Positions 31,879 through 44,796 of a DNA stretch of 64,000 nucleotides are shown piece by piece. How positions within the stretch are numbered: the first letter of the stretch is position 1; each line of letters starts with the position of its first letter. The position numbers were made by a program, and so were the translations under genes. The stretch is taken from positions 13,900,847 through 13,964,846 of the forward strand of contig NC_133482.1 of the NCBI RefSeq assembly GCF_025370935.1, given 5' to 3'. Source of the stretch: Choristoneura fumiferana. Lineage: Eukaryota > Arthropoda > Insecta > Lepidoptera > Tortricidae. The notes below the pieces were generated by a model, which was not told the DNA's origin, ran no database searches, and worked only from the letters and a program-made list of their open reading frames with translations.

Positions 31879-32227
31879 CAGGGTTTCTCAAACTTATGGC
31901 TCCACGTATCCCTGTTAAAGTTTCTAGACGACAGCGAAACCCCCCCCCCTCCAAGAAAGTAATAAAACTGGCTTTTCGATAAAAGCTAACAAATATAGGT
32001 AAAAATCGTCTTGCCAACGAAAATACAAACCGAAACAAACAACAACAAATAACAAACAAATAAGTAACTAATTTGGAGTTGAAATAAAAAATACAAAAAT
32101 ACTCCAAAAACCAATCTTAATAATCTTGCCAGTCTTGAAGCCACCATCACGTAAACCTTGTCGCGAACCCCCTACCGTCGAATAGCGAACCCCTAGGGGT
32201 TCGCGTACCCCACTTTGAGAAACCCTG
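31879..32227. mobile_element. Non-autonomous hAT element, 349 bp, 8-bp TSD
   Basis: Termini CAGGGTTTCTCAAAC and TTTGAGAAACCCTG, flanked by identical 8-bp direct repeats GTCTAGTT (31871-31878 and 32228-32235). Eight-bp duplications and CAGGG ends are diagnostic of hAT transposons. There is no transposase. A block at 32072-32120 is shared with 59044-59092. Confidence 0.95.
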
Positions 32228-32239
32228 GTCTAGTTTTCA

Positions 32240-32900
32240 GGATCAATTTTGAACCTAAGTATACTCGTAGGTTGGAAGATAAAAAGAAACTACTTCGGCT
32301 GGTTTCCACAGTCGCAAAATTTATTCAGTAATATGATTTTCAATTTTATGTTCTTATATCTTTGTTACATTCTTTTTATACATCGTATACCTAAATTTAA
32401 TTGCAAGTGGCTCCTCAGTAGATTAATAAAAAAAAGTATTTCATAAACTAATAAGGCCAACCAATAAGCGTAAGTGCAGCAGCTGTGTTTACAAAAGCAC
32501 CGCAACGAAGGCACACCTGTTTTCGCGATAAAGTGTCGTAACCGACCTTTTGTTCAGACGTTACGTTACATACGACTTTTTAACAATATGAAGTAGTTTG
32601 ATTTAACAGTTTCTTACTATATATCTATCTATATCTGGGTCTTCATTGAAAGTGTTATTGAAAAGGGTATCGCCCTATAATGATAATGAATGAGTTATGC
32701 CATGAATCATGAATTGATGATGGTGACTCACGAACCGGAAGATGTCAAGGAAGGTAATTGAATAATGAACATCGTGCAATGTTATTGAATTCTTAGTTTA
32801 GTTCATTGTGACTAAGATTTCATGTGAAATACCTACTTATATGTATTTGTAAAAAAATAATTTTTAGCAAGAAATTTTTCGTTGACGGGTAGTACATTGC
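32240..32900. other. No gene seen
   Basis: AT-rich; nothing supportable. Confidence 0.5.
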
Positions 32901-32911
32901 ACTGTCCACCG

Positions 32912-33010
32912 AAAAGCGTACTGGTTAGTGACCCTGACTATATATGGAATGGAGCTGCAAGTCCCGGGTTCAAATCTCGGTAGAGGCTGGCTTACTACTT
33001 CGTGAAACAG
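32912..33010 (+). mobile_element. tRNA-like SINE head
   Basis: AGCGTACTGGTTAGTGACCC resembles an A box and GTCCCGGGTTCAAATCTCGG a B box. The fold is degraded and the tail is unlike the other SINEs here. Confidence 0.5.
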
Positions 33011-33289
33011 GCCGTTATGTGATTCATGGCTACGAATCTTTGTACGTCTAATTCATTTATTTATGCTTTTAATAATTGAACTCTGTGATTTATTAGCTCA
33101 AATGGATTTATCACTTAACTGACGTTAAATCCCCCAATACATTACCCTTGTAATTGATGAATCGCTTTTGTAGCAACATTGCTCTACAGTTACAAATGCC
33201 ATAGATCATATTGATACTACTTATTAAGTACTACTATTGATATAGATGATTTCAATCTCTATAGTACTTGTAGTGACGTCTATCTATAC

Positions 33290-33560
33290 GATCGCGACCG
33301 TCGCAATGTCACGGTTTGCTAACTCTAGAAGCGTCCGGCGACGTGGCGACTGTTTTTGCTGTTCATTGCGCAGCTGGGACGCTCGCTGCCAAGTGAATAC
33401 ATGACAACACACCGAAGAACACGCAATGGAGAGACAGTGCTCAATTCGATCGTGCCCGGCCCGTTGGACAGTTAGACGCTTCACAGACAACGCAGCGTCT
33501 GCGTGAGTCAGCGGGTGTGGCGCACTTAAGGCAATTAGCCTTGCCTCAGGCTTTCTTGAT
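33290..33560. other. GC- and CpG-rich patch, possible regulatory region
   Basis: Unusually CpG-rich for this window (for example GCGTCCGGCGACGTGGCGAC and CAACGCAGCGTCTGCGTGAG). The minus-strand frame over it (117 aa) continues into the MITE at 33595 and is not a credible gene. It may be a promoter or an unrecognised exon. Confidence 0.3.
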
Positions 33561-33594
33561 GTGGATTTAGGTATTCTAGGTCCGGCTTTTGGTA

Positions 33595-33700
33595 CAGTCA
33601 AGTGCAAAAATAAGTATCTATTCGAACCTCTCAACAATATGTTACTACGGCTTTATTGCGTCGGAATAAGGGTCTGTGGTACTTATTTTTGAAACTTTGT
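33595..33700 (+). mobile_element. Truncated mariner-like MITE (family of 6150)
   Basis: Begins TA|CAGTCAAGTGCAAAAATA like 6150-6305. The right end is missing where retroelement family D begins. Confidence 0.75.
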
Positions 33701-33710
33701 TTTTATTTTT

Positions 33711-33961
33711 GTAGGTGGTAGGACCTTCTGCAAGGTCCGCTCGGATTGCTACCACCATCTTGCTCGCTAATCCTGCCGTGAAGCAGCATTGCTTGCACTG
33801 TTGTGTTTCGGCGTGGAGAGTAAGACAGCCGGTGAAATTACTGGCACTTGAGGTATCCCATTTTTGGCCTCTAGGCTGGTGTTGCAGATGTTTATGGGCG
33901 GTGGTGATCTCTTACCGTCGGGAGACCCACTTGCTCGTTTGCTATCCAGTCGAATAAAAAA
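33711..33961 (+). mobile_element. Retroelement family D copy
   Basis: Near-identical to 29709-29999 but lacking about 25 bp after TTGGCCTCTAGGCTGG. It ends GCTATCCAGTCGAATAAAAA. Confidence 0.85.
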
Positions 33962-33964
33962 ACT

Positions 33965-35830
33965 TATTCCCAGAATTCTAAAAAGCATTTACTTATCCCA
34001 ATCATATTCCAAAACGGCATTGACAATAAATGATCACTTCTTTCAACTGACTCGTTCAACCTCATTCATTATTCAGTAATCAACACCCAAAGTAAACCCA
34101 GCAACTTCCAATGTTAACGTTCGCCCGCCGTAATCGCTTGCGTGGAAAATTAATTAATTAATAACTAATTAATGCGAAATAATTGTCAATTGAGACGTTA
34201 TCTCAAGTGCAGGGAAGCCGTGATTCGATAATACTATCGGTCGCGTGGGGGATTGAGCAATCGAGGGGACGATGCCTAAACAGACTGTATAGCTAATTAA
34301 AAGTAATAAGTACTTAAGGACGTGAATGTGAGATTTGGTTTGAATACTTTATACTTACTGTGTTTGTTCTTAACTACTACTGTTAATCCCAGATAATGAA
34401 AAAACGAGAGTGCCAAAAGTTGGCAAATTAAACAAACAACTAAATGATCCTATATAGGTTACGTTTAATTCTTCTTGACGTACGGAATTTGAAAACACAT
34501 GTGCAGATGTTAGAATTGCGAATACGCCGAAACTGGAGGGTTAAGGAAAACAGATTTTTTCTTGTATCAAATTATCACTTAGCCAGTTAACTTTAGCTAT
34601 GTTTTTTTTTCTATCTACAACTTAAATGTATCAACCGTATGCCACCCCCACGTACATAATTAACGGGAATGTTGCTCGTTTTCGACTTAGCTAAATTGAT
34701 ATGCCAAGTTACAATTATGGAACTCGTTTAAAGGCAGTACCATTAATTAATCCGTATTAATTATCTCTTGACACGACAATGTCAGTTGTTATGAAAACTG
34801 GACAAGTAAATTACTTATTATAATTAATAGGTCAAAGAAAAACTGTGACAGTTATTTAAAGGTAGACTGTAAGATGATTATTATGTAAGGAGGGGCACAT
34901 GCTTTAGATTGTCGACGAAGTTATTTCCTAACTAATGTTGAGAGCAGACATACTGATCAACGATGAAGAAAATGGTGCACGTGCTAGTCATTACCGCCCA
35001 GCCTCGTCTACGCGCGACGCTACGTGCGTTATCCACACGTATATACATTGTCAGTTGAATAAAAGCTTGTAAAAAACGCTCACGTAACTATTTAGTCTGT
35101 AAAAACCATCGCGCGTAGACGTGGTGACTTGGTGAGGTCATTACGGGCTTTACAGTGAATATAGAATGATAACTAATTTAGCGTGATTTATCTATTTACC
35201 TTCTGATGGAAACAGAACTTACCATAGTGATTCTGGTGTCAATTTTACGGCACCCACGTAATGTTACGTAAATAGCCATGAGTCGACGTCAACAGAAACA
35301 GAAGACCATGATGGCTTCGACGTATTCGGCAAAGTCACTGAATAAGCGAACAATAATCGTCTGTGAAGCGATTACATAAATCGATTTATCGATCGTGTCA
35401 TGCTAGATCAGGAGGTAGCAAGCAAAAATTAATACGTACAATGCCATCTTTTTTTTAAGTAGTGTTGTTTGTAATGTAATGTGACAGTAGCTTACCATTA
35501 ACTGGACTAGGCTATGCTTTGGCATGTTTGCTGATGGATACGATTTTTATACAACCTGCCCCTGACCTCTAAACAAAAGCATGAAAAGTACATGTTGATT
35601 AGTGTATGTCTAACATAATAATATGTACAAAATCTTATACCGTCTCGGCATTTAGAAAAAAAATGTAAGGGTTAATCACTAGCGTTCTAGAGATACAACA
35701 AACTTCAATTAATGTTTAATAATATACATCTCTATCTCTTGTTAAAAATATAAACAAACTTTGTTTTCGATAAAATGATTCAAAAAATTTACATAACAAT
35801 GCACAAATTAGTAATGTAAAAAAATCGTCT
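33965..35830. other. No gene seen; one weak inverted repeat
   Basis: AT-rich. At about 34998-35125 the text CGTCTACGCGCGA pairs with TCGCGCGTAGACG, perhaps a decayed MITE. Confidence 0.45.
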
Positions 35831-35835
35831 TAAAA

Positions 35836-36012
35836 ATTATCATCACACCTCCCTGCCCATCGCAGCGTGGTGATTGTTCTCGATAATTGCCGGTAATCGT
35901 GCAGTAACGTCTGCAGCCGCAGAGTGCGTTCACCGCGAAACATGCCGCGGAACCGCTCAGGATTTTGATCTCGAACGCTTCGAACTTTCTCTTCTCCTAG
36001 TACCTTGTGAAT
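35836..36012 (-). CDS. Candidate C-terminal exon, unknown protein
   Basis: The minus-strand frame reads VLGEEKVRSVRDQNPERFRG, then MFRGERTLRLQTLLHDYRQL and SRTITTLRWAGRCDDNF, ending in TAA at about 35836. The composition (charged, amphipathic, few rare residues) and high GC against an AT-rich flank look like real coding sequence. An in-frame stop lies just upstream, so it would need a splice acceptor near its start (possibly CAATTCACAAG at about 35998). I recognise no family. It could be the last exon of a minus-strand gene or a fragment. Confidence 0.35.
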
Positions 36013-36019
36013 TGACACA

Positions 36020-38540
36020 TCTTATTTTTGATCCTAGGATACGTTATTAAAACTGTTGCGCTCAGCTCAAAGTCAACTAACAGATGAATAAATTATTCGT
36101 ATAATTGACTAGAGGAAATTGAGGATCTGAGGATCGAAGTTATTATTAATGATGTTACCGTCAAGTCCACTTTTAGGCTGACCGGAATAGTAGATACATA
36201 TTGTATTTAACTGATAGCAATGCCATATATTGATATTAAAATTCTTACTTACAATATGACCCAATAATAAATACGACGCCAGTATTTGAATAATACTACT
36301 ACAAAAAATATCAGTCAAATCAAACAAAAGACCCAGATTAGCTTATCTGCCATTTCTACAAACTGCGAACATTCCCGCGGCACGCTATGCCAACACATTC
36401 TGAAATAAATAGGTACAAAGTTCAAAAGCTAGTACAGAAATGCTCCATACGGGCACGCTGAAAGCTTCGCCCATTCGGAAAGCTGCAGTTAAGCTGTTTA
36501 TTCTTTCAGTAGGACGACGGCGAAGGTAAACCCCTGTGAAGCATTGTGAGCCTTATGACCCTACACTTCTGTCTCATTTAAATATAGGGTAAAGGGAGGC
36601 AGACAGGAACATCAGCCACGAAATTGGAGCCGGAATGCGCGTGATAAGCATAATTGCTCCCAATTTGAGATTTGCATGAAAATGAGTGATACAGTTTAGC
36701 TGACTACGGAAATTTTGCGTCTTGGCGCTAGTTAATTTTCTCGCGATTTCTTGCTACTGTCTCAATCATAACGTACAAGTTTTAACGTAACTTCACCTGT
36801 TTGGGACAAACACGGGACAAATCATGCAAAGGAAATGCCACCCATTTTCAGTTAAATATAATAATGGATCCGAAATTGGTATGCTGTACCTATGTAGATT
36901 GGAAGATTGGATGATACGATAACAGTCAACTGAAATGCTTACATTAAAAATGTAATTTTTAAGAAATAATTAAGTAGGTATTCATCTAATACCTAACTTC
37001 TAGTGCTGATTACATGGAATCAGTTTCAAGAATTGTGAATATCCCCGTCCATAAAATAGGCTTATGCACGGCACGTCAAACAATTTTTTTTTTTTGCTTA
37101 CATGACAGTCATTAACACCACCGACAAGTAGATACTTAGCTGGACTAGTACCTTGCCTTTACAGAATAAATTCTTCCTCAAAATTTATAGTCGGTACTCA
37201 ACCTCACCTAATTTTAGCGCCAACTTGGCAATCCCTCGAGTCCCACGGGAACCGGCATTTAAAGCAGCATCTGCGGTTTATCTCCCCGCAGAAGTCGAGA
37301 ACCCGATAAAACGTTACGAGCCCATTGTTTACAAAGCGACTGTACGTAGATCTGTATAGCTCGCTGAGCCTGATCCAGTAAACATACGCTGTAACAAAAA
37401 ACCACTGAAATAGCTCGATTTTCTTGTACACAGAACCGAATTTATGGCAAACTTTGCACAGCTTGGTTAAAACAAACTATAGAATATTCTGAGGAAGCGG
37501 CGCAAGATCGAGGGATAATAGGAACACATCATCATCATCATCATCATAGAATTTTCTGCAAAAATCTTTACTTTTAAATAAATTCTCGATCTGCATATTC
37601 AGTGGACAACTAAGCGAAAGCGGGACAAAACCCCACAAAATATACTTGTCATAAATATAGACCATGGCTGCCAACACATAATGTAGTTAAAAAAAACATT
37701 CAGCTATTACATCCGTGCTCTACCTTTTTTTCTGAAAAAGGTTACTCTGCTTGAGATTCGCATTAGGACGATTAGGTAGGAGTTCATGTCCCCTCTTCAA
37801 GTGGAAGGACTATTTATACTTGCTCGGAAATCGGCCTGAATAAAAGTTAAACATGCAGACTTTATTAAGGCGTATAATTGAGCATCGCTGAACAAACGGC
37901 AGTTTCAAAAATAATCTTTATTTTAAAACTTAGCTACTTTAAGCCTCTTCTCTTGTAATGAAATAGTTGCAATCTAATGTCGTTTTATCTACATCCATAT
38001 CATAACTGCACTATAATATGTTCAATAGTTTAAACTATAGTTTAAACTCAATTATTTACACCGAAACGCAATCAACGCAATAGCGTTTGTTTTCCCCACC
38101 CGTAAATACTTCAGGTTCTCCTCTCATCGCAAAACTACGTTCCATTATACAAGCGCCCCAGTTTCCTCGGAATTCCGGAACAGTTCAAGATATTTATGCG
38201 CAACGTCTATAGGAGAGTTCCGTCGTAGGAACGTTAGTATGTAGGTACGTACACGTATATGGCATTCTGGCAATACCATGGTAGTCGAATAAGCGATGAG
38301 CGAAGCGGTTAGCCATTGCACTGATGAGAACTGTCGAAATCATCACTGATACAGTGACTCTTTATTGAGCACCAAACTAACACATGGTAAGCAGTACAGA
38401 AAACACAGGTATATAGAGAATTACACACACAACCTTGTCAAGGAAGAAGAAATAGCAAACAACAACCCTAACTCTCATGAGAGTAGCGGGATGATGAAGC
38501 TGATATTTTATGTTAAACACATGTTTGACATAGTCTCAAT
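36020..38540. other. No supported gene
   Basis: A minus-strand frame at 36327-36250 begins MFDLTDIFCSSIIQILASYL and meets GTAAGTAAG; it could be a leader exon but has no partner. There is a (CAT)n run at 37527-37547. Otherwise AT-rich. Confidence 0.4.
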
Positions 38541-38960
38541 TTTTAACCGACTTCAAAAAAGAAGGAGGTTATCAAATATACCTAAACTTGGTAGATTCCG
38601 TATAAAATACGAAATCCATAGAAAAATATTACTTAATTTTTTCGTAATGGCTACGGAACCCTATTTTGGGCGTGTACGACACGCTCTTGGCCGGTTTTTT
38701 TATGTTTGTTTACTCAGAACTCCGTCATTTATGAACCGATTTGATTTTTTTGCGTTCGTCTAGGTATGTCTTCAATTAGGTCCCATAAGCACCAAATCAG
38801 GATCTGATGATTTAATCTTAAGGAAATCGAGGGAACTCTTCAAATGTTGTAGGGACACCTATAGTAAATTGGATATATGTAGTAGTAACTCGTGCATTTG
38901 CTCTTGAAAATCATCATTTGGTGAAGTGGAACTGACGATGAAGACGTCAGTTGACCATCG

Positions 38961-39240
38961 GTTTTTTTTTATTCGATTGGATGGCGAACGAGCAAGTGGG
39001 TCTCCTGATGGTAAGAGATCACCACCGCCCATAGACACCTGCAACACCAGGGGGATTGCAGATGCGTTGCCAACCTAGAGGCCTAAGATGGGATACCTCA
39101 AGTGCCAGTAATTTCACCGGCTGTCTTACTCTCCACGCCGAAACACAACAGTGCAAGCACTGCTGCTTCACGGCAAGATTAACGAGCAAGATGGTGGTAG
39201 CAATCCGGGCGGACCTTGCACAAGATCCTACCACCTGCAA
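38961..39240 (-). mobile_element. Retroelement family D copy
   Basis: Minus-strand copy of the 29709 repeat, full length apart from its ends, inserted in the AACCGACT element. The corresponding 60-61 kb copy lacks it. Confidence 0.85.
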
Positions 39241-39572
39241 AACTGGAGTTACTACTCAATCACAAGTATGGGTAGAGTCATTCACGATGACGCGTGCCAT
39301 GGTTCTTGTTACAATTTCATTAATGTCTAATTTTGACAAAATCACTAGAAAGCAAAAGCACTAGGTATATTTCACGGATTAAATTTTAATTACTTTGACA
39401 CAGTTGCTAAGCAATTTATGCTCCTCGTAATGCATATGGTAAATAGGTGGTGAAGCACCAGGACTCCTCATCCTCTGCATCGGAAAAAGCAATCTTTCGT
39501 AAAAGGTGACGAGCAGTTGATATTAAACTATTGAATCTTAGATTATTTACACTAAAAAGCGTGAAAAAAAAA

Positions 39573-39810
39573 TTATAACAAAAATTGAACCGACTACAAA
39601 AAACCATGAAAATATTTTTTTACCAGTCTGAAGTCGGTCGGTGCCTCAGCACGAGCCAGCAGGAGTGATTGAAGCCCAATATAAAGTGCGTAGGTGTGGT
39701 AGAGGACTATAGCACCACTCCTGCTGGCTCGTGCTAAGGCACCGACCGACTTCAGACTGGTAGAAAAATATTTTCATGGTTTTTTGTAGTCGGTTAAATT
39801 TTTGTTATAA
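39573..39810. repeat. Palindromic module, arms about 95 bp
   Basis: Arms run TTATAACAAAAATTGAACCG ... GCCTCAGCACGAGCCAGCAG and their complement; the centre is about 50 nt. The same module in the opposite orientation is at 60053-60297. Confidence 0.9.
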
Positions 39811-39814
39811 AATT

Positions 39815-42800
39815 TTTGAAATTACAAGATACAGTTTACGGCAACACATAATCTAGGGGTTCATACTTAAATATCTTAGGTATTGAGCTGTTAAATCTCG
39901 CGAAAACTGAAAAAAGCACCACCTCTGTCATACTTCTACCACCACCATACGAGACTGAAAGTATCACTCATTCATCACATTCAGCAGTTACATAAACTAG
40001 CCACATAAAATGTTTCCGACGACTTGCCGTGTGGCACGTTAAACTTCCAAAACAATGGGCATAGAAAATCCCGCTTCCGCTCATCTCCGTTTCATGAGTA
40101 TTCCCAGTAAATTTCTATGGAGCCACAATGGGGCACGTACAGGGACGTGACTGGTCGTAAGCTGTTCTCCTCGGGACAGGCAGAGATGAATGTAACGAAG
40201 TCTATTGAAAGCACTACCGGCTTTTGTAGTGAAATTTTGTTACCAGTTGGCCTTTGTGTTGATTCGATTTTGTTGTTTATACAATACTAGATCTCTACTT
40301 TATCCTAACTAATGTTATTTACATTCCTTGCAGATAAGTTATTATTTTTATTTACTTTGATAATTCCATCGTATTGCAACGGTGTCGAGAATACTTTAAG
40401 TCCTCTTTCATGTGGTACTCGTACATACGCTGAAAGCATTTCAATATTTCTTCCTTTTCAAATATATTTAAGAATGTTGTAAGTTTTTGAATTCTACACT
40501 AAAAATAGTTCGTCTTGTAAAATAAACAAAAACAGTGTCTACTTATACTTATTAAACATCCAAGACCCGAGAGTTTAAGAATGTCGTCAGTTCCATCTAT
40601 CTCTTGGACAGTTACGTACACAGGTTAATACAGCCCTTTACAGGTTAACTTCTTTAAGTTTGTTCGCTCTTTTTCTTAAGTACCTTTAAAGTGGTTATTA
40701 AGCTACCGTTAGGAAGCGAGCTTAATATCGTATGGAGACATGTCATCAAATGTTAAAGGTATTAGCTATTTTACTACTCACTTTTATTACCCATTCATTG
40801 CTATCTAATATCAAAGGAATGTAAATTGCCCGGAAACTTTAAGAAGGATATACCCACAGTGATTCGTCCTTAATCGTTTTCCGGTGACAACGTTGTAGCA
40901 AATGTCACGTGCGATAAAGTTCTACACAATGCTGACTGAATTGACAAGATTTCATTTTTTTGACACCTGAAAATTAGAAATTTAATTTAATTAGAAAATT
41001 AGAACGAATCAAATCATAGTCTTAGAAATATGAAATCTTGTCAATTATTGCTTTGCTTTGTCTCTAGTTAAGTTTTTGTGTCTAGTTGAGTTTTTGTGGC
41101 TGAATTTGTAGGCATATGTTAGTACGATATGTAAATTAGAGTAAGCATCAATATTGTTATTATAACTATTGCGGAATGCAGCATCGATACAAACCGTGAT
41201 GCGGTTTAACGATGCGATAAATGATTAATTGTATTTTTTCTTATATTAATTAATTAATAAATAAATAATAATAAAGTTTCTGTATTTTAGAAGGAACACT
41301 TTTCAACTATTCTACCTATAGCCGCAATAGCTGAGGCACTGCAATAGAGTTAAACTCGACAGTGAAGTTGTATCACAAGCCGAAGCTCGATCTATGTACG
41401 TACGCCGTGTTACGAATATTAATATTTTTAAAGTAGTCTTAGGAAAAAATGTGTTTTTAAATTATTCCGAAATATTTCGGCAGCTGGTTGGCTTAGTTGG
41501 ACTACAAATGTTTTCTTGTATTGATCGATGATCAAAGTGTACTTCTCCAAAGGCAAGAACACTATTACATTTTAAATCAGAAATTCCACTGAAAAATCTT
41601 TTCTGAGGTGTTCCATCCAACCATCTGCTAAAATATTCCTGATCCATTTGGAAATATCTTGTGTATCAGATCTTAATTCATTCGACTCGAGGCGACTCCT
41701 CAATTACTCCTACAAGTAAAACACACTTTCGACTTGTTTTCCTTTATAAATGTAGCAGCATGTTTCCAATCACAAGCCCCTTGTTAGAGAGTGCGACAAA
41801 TTGTTCGAACAGTAATTAACAAAGTATATAGCGCGCGTGACCAGAACGCTAGTAGCGTTAAATTAATAAAGCTAGCCGGTTTGCTCGATACAGACAACGA
41901 AATTGCTTTAAGGCGTGGGTGGGGCTTTAAGAACGTTGAGAGCTTGAAGATGGTGTTTGTCGCCAAGATCGTTTAGAAGGATTTTATTTCAACATTCGTT
42001 TTGCAAGGTTTAATAAGTATTTAAGATTACTTATTTATAAAGTTGATGGTGTGTTTCCCTGGGTTTATCCGTAGGTTACCGTGGCGAGCGTATTTTGCCA
42101 ATTAAGGACATCAAAGTGCACCCGGCTAACCTCTCCCAATAAATCCATCGCTTTTCTACCTACGCCTTTCAAAATCGATTCGATTTAAATGAGAGAATTT
42201 GGAATAACGTTATTATGGTAACAGTTAACTTCGTATTTTGCATTAATACATAGGTAAATTCCAACGTTTTACCTACCTACGTTACCCAATGAAAAGTAAA
42301 CATATTATTTTAGGACCGCACCGAAATAAAAGGCAAATTAAAGAAATACGTTACTAAACTGCTATTTCAGAATCGCTACTTGAGCAAATGAAAATAAATC
42401 CACATTCCTAGCAAAAACTACTTTACTTTTCAACAAAAACACAACTCATTACATTAAACATCACCTAAAACAGAAACCGTGTTTGACTCTGACATCCATC
42501 AACACCGACGAAGTTGATATCAATCTCAATCATAAAAGGACTACTTAGGGCACTGAAGGGCCGGTCATCCCGGTCGCAGGACGGCAAAACGGCAAACCGA
42601 CCGGACTGCGTCACGGGCACAAGGGCGGCAATTAGGGTAACGTCACACGCTCCGGTGCGCCGCGCCTTACATGTTTCGTATACGTATCAACCGGTATTGC
42701 TATTGTGTTCAAGATTTCTTACTTTTTAAAGTAAACAAGCAGAAGCACAATTACTATATGTATATCTAGCACTAGCACTGCATGCACGGCGCAATTTCTG

Positions 42801-43025
42801 TGCATGGAAGAGGAACAGCATGTGTGCTTGCGTAAACATCTTAAAGCTGCATGCAGTTACTTTAGTTGTGTGATGCTAAAAGCCAGTGGTCCGCAAGAGC
42901 TGAAATAAAGTCGTGTGGTACGAGCCTCAGAGACAGACATATATTAACTTGTTAAGATGAAATATCTATTTAAGTGACGCCTATATACGCATTGTAAATA
43001 GTAGGTGCCTACCTAGCTAGAGTGA
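39815..43025. other. No supported gene; GC-rich patch at 42541-42670
   Basis: Mostly AT-rich. 42541-42670 is CpG-rich (CGGTCATCCCGGTCGCAGGA) and may be regulatory. The frames at 41462-41976 show no domain. Confidence 0.4.
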
Positions 43026-43029
43026 AGAA

Positions 43030-43185
43030 TAGCTATTCAAAGTCAAAGTCAAAATATCTGTATTCAATTTAGGCTTATAACAAGCACATGAATGTAAAAA
43101 AAAAAACTACAACCGGTTCGGAAAAACCTCTGTTGAGAAGAATCAGGCAAGAAACTCAACGAGGTATATTTTTTTAAACAGATTT
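43030..43185. mobile_element. Dispersed repeat (AGTCAAAGTCAAAATATCTG type)
   Basis: AGTCAAAGTCAAAATATCTG followed by ACCGGTTCGGAAAAACCTCT and CAGGCAAGAAACTCAACGAG, a text I associate with a common lepidopteran retroelement end. It is a single copy here, so the call rests on memory. Confidence 0.5.
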
Positions 43186-43819
43186 AAGTACAATATTATT
43201 AAATGATACTATCACAGTAGGTTCGCTATTTGAAGGGATCGCTAATGCGGATCGGAATTATTTCCAAATATCTCCCCATTAACTTTATAATACGCCTTAG
43301 AATGTCTTCTTGACAATAGATCTATTCTATTATTTCCTCACTTTTGTATTACAACATCTACCTAGAAATATGCTAAATAATAATACATTAAAAACTCAAG
43401 AGTTATATTTTAAACGGTCTCCCTCCTCCATGCCTGTTCACGGCCAAAAACGTTCAAAAGCTCTCGAGGCTCTTCGCTTAAAAGCTCGTCCGTGCAATCT
43501 CACCGTTTATCCGGGTTTTGACTAAAGTGTTTTCAAACTGAAGCTTTTCTCCGAATTTTACTCGATCTCAATATATTTTCCGACCGCAAAGCCCATGTTG
43601 ACGTTAAAATGAATTGCGTAGGTATCATTGTTAGGGTTATTTCATAGCCAAAATAGTAAAATGGGAACACTTGCGGCTTCAAGCATAGTTCTTTGTCTGT
43701 TAGGGGCTCTACTGTATGAAGTTAGTCAGCTTTTTTTCGATTATGTAAGGGATATGTTTAAGAAATATCATGTTTTAAAGTAACACGTAACGTAGCTTTT
43801 GTTATTTGTAGCGTTTGTA

Positions 43820-43953
43820 CCATTAGCCAAAGAAGTGAATATGTCGCTAAAGTCGAACTTTCAAGTTGACAGACACGTCTATTGGCATTATTGTTTTATG
43901 ACATGCAAACGATTATCAACTTTAGGGTGGTAGACCACATATTTGGCTGATGG
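43820..43953. mobile_element. MITE, CCATCAGCC family
   Basis: Bordered by TA; ends CCATTAGCCAAAGAAGTG and CATATTTGGCTGATGG. The core GTCGCTAAAGTCGAACTTTC is shared with 48365-48532 and 49226-49617. Confidence 0.8.
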
Positions 43954-44011
43954 TACAAAATCGCTCACCGCGTCGCTGGTCACAGTTGCTGCGGGGCCGA
44001 AACGCTTCTGG

Positions 44012-44140
44012 GGGGCTACTATGAAATTCGCAAATCGAAGTTCGCATCATACCGTCCCTCTCACTCTCGTATTAAATAATATAAGCGTCAGCGGGACGAC
44101 AAGATACGAAGTTCGAATTTTGCACTTCGTAGTATAGGGC
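44012..44140. mobile_element. Palindromic MITE, GGGCTACTA family
   Basis: Close match to 22320-22447, with the same ends and the same CACTCTCGTATTAAATAATA core. Confidence 0.85.
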
Positions 44141-44796
44141 CTGTATTCGTGCTGTTAATTATTATCATAAATATTTTCCGAAGTTGAATGTTTTCTCTTA
44201 ATGAACGGTTGAGGTTGATTTTACTAAGTAAAGCTCAACTTAATTAAATTTGCAAGTACCTACCCGGCTTTGCGAAAGTAATTGTTTTACGCCCCAAGAC
44301 GGTAAAGTTGACCCGACCCGATGCTAACAACTAATGAATTGCGTATTAAAGAAAATGCGCCTCTTTTAGAGATACAAAATTTTGGCAATGTGTGTTAAAC
44401 TTGTATGGCAAAGAAACAATGCAAGACTTGTATATATGTATATAGTGGTTATTTTTGGGTTAGTTTTTAATTAAATGGCACTTTCTGTTTGTTCCTTTTT
44501 AAGTCTTTTTAATGTCTTATTTGTAGCCACGAGTAGCTGTTGCATTACTACGGAATAGCTTTACATTTTACGCAGTGACGGTCATAAAACAAAATAGTTT
44601 CAAATTACAGACTTAAAAATCAAATCTTACTGATGTCCATAAGTGTTTTTATTATTGTCTAGTTTGTATTCTCCAATAGACCTTCATATTTCAAGAGTTT
44701 AAAGTAACTTTTAGCTGATAGGCTTTTTTTTTCTGGTATATAGCTATATCGGTTCTCCTATGGTTGCCCGAAAAATTTAATCCTATTTTCACTACC

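Larger units (their letters stand above)
38541..39810 (-). mobile_element. Composite copy of the AACCGACT element, with two insertions
   Basis: The reverse-oriented relative of 60053-60856, starting TTTTTAACCGACTTCAAAAA and ending in the palindrome at 39573-39810. A fragment of the 14690 repeat (38573-38703) and a family D retroelement (38961-39240) are inserted in it. It has no coding capacity. Confidence 0.8.
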
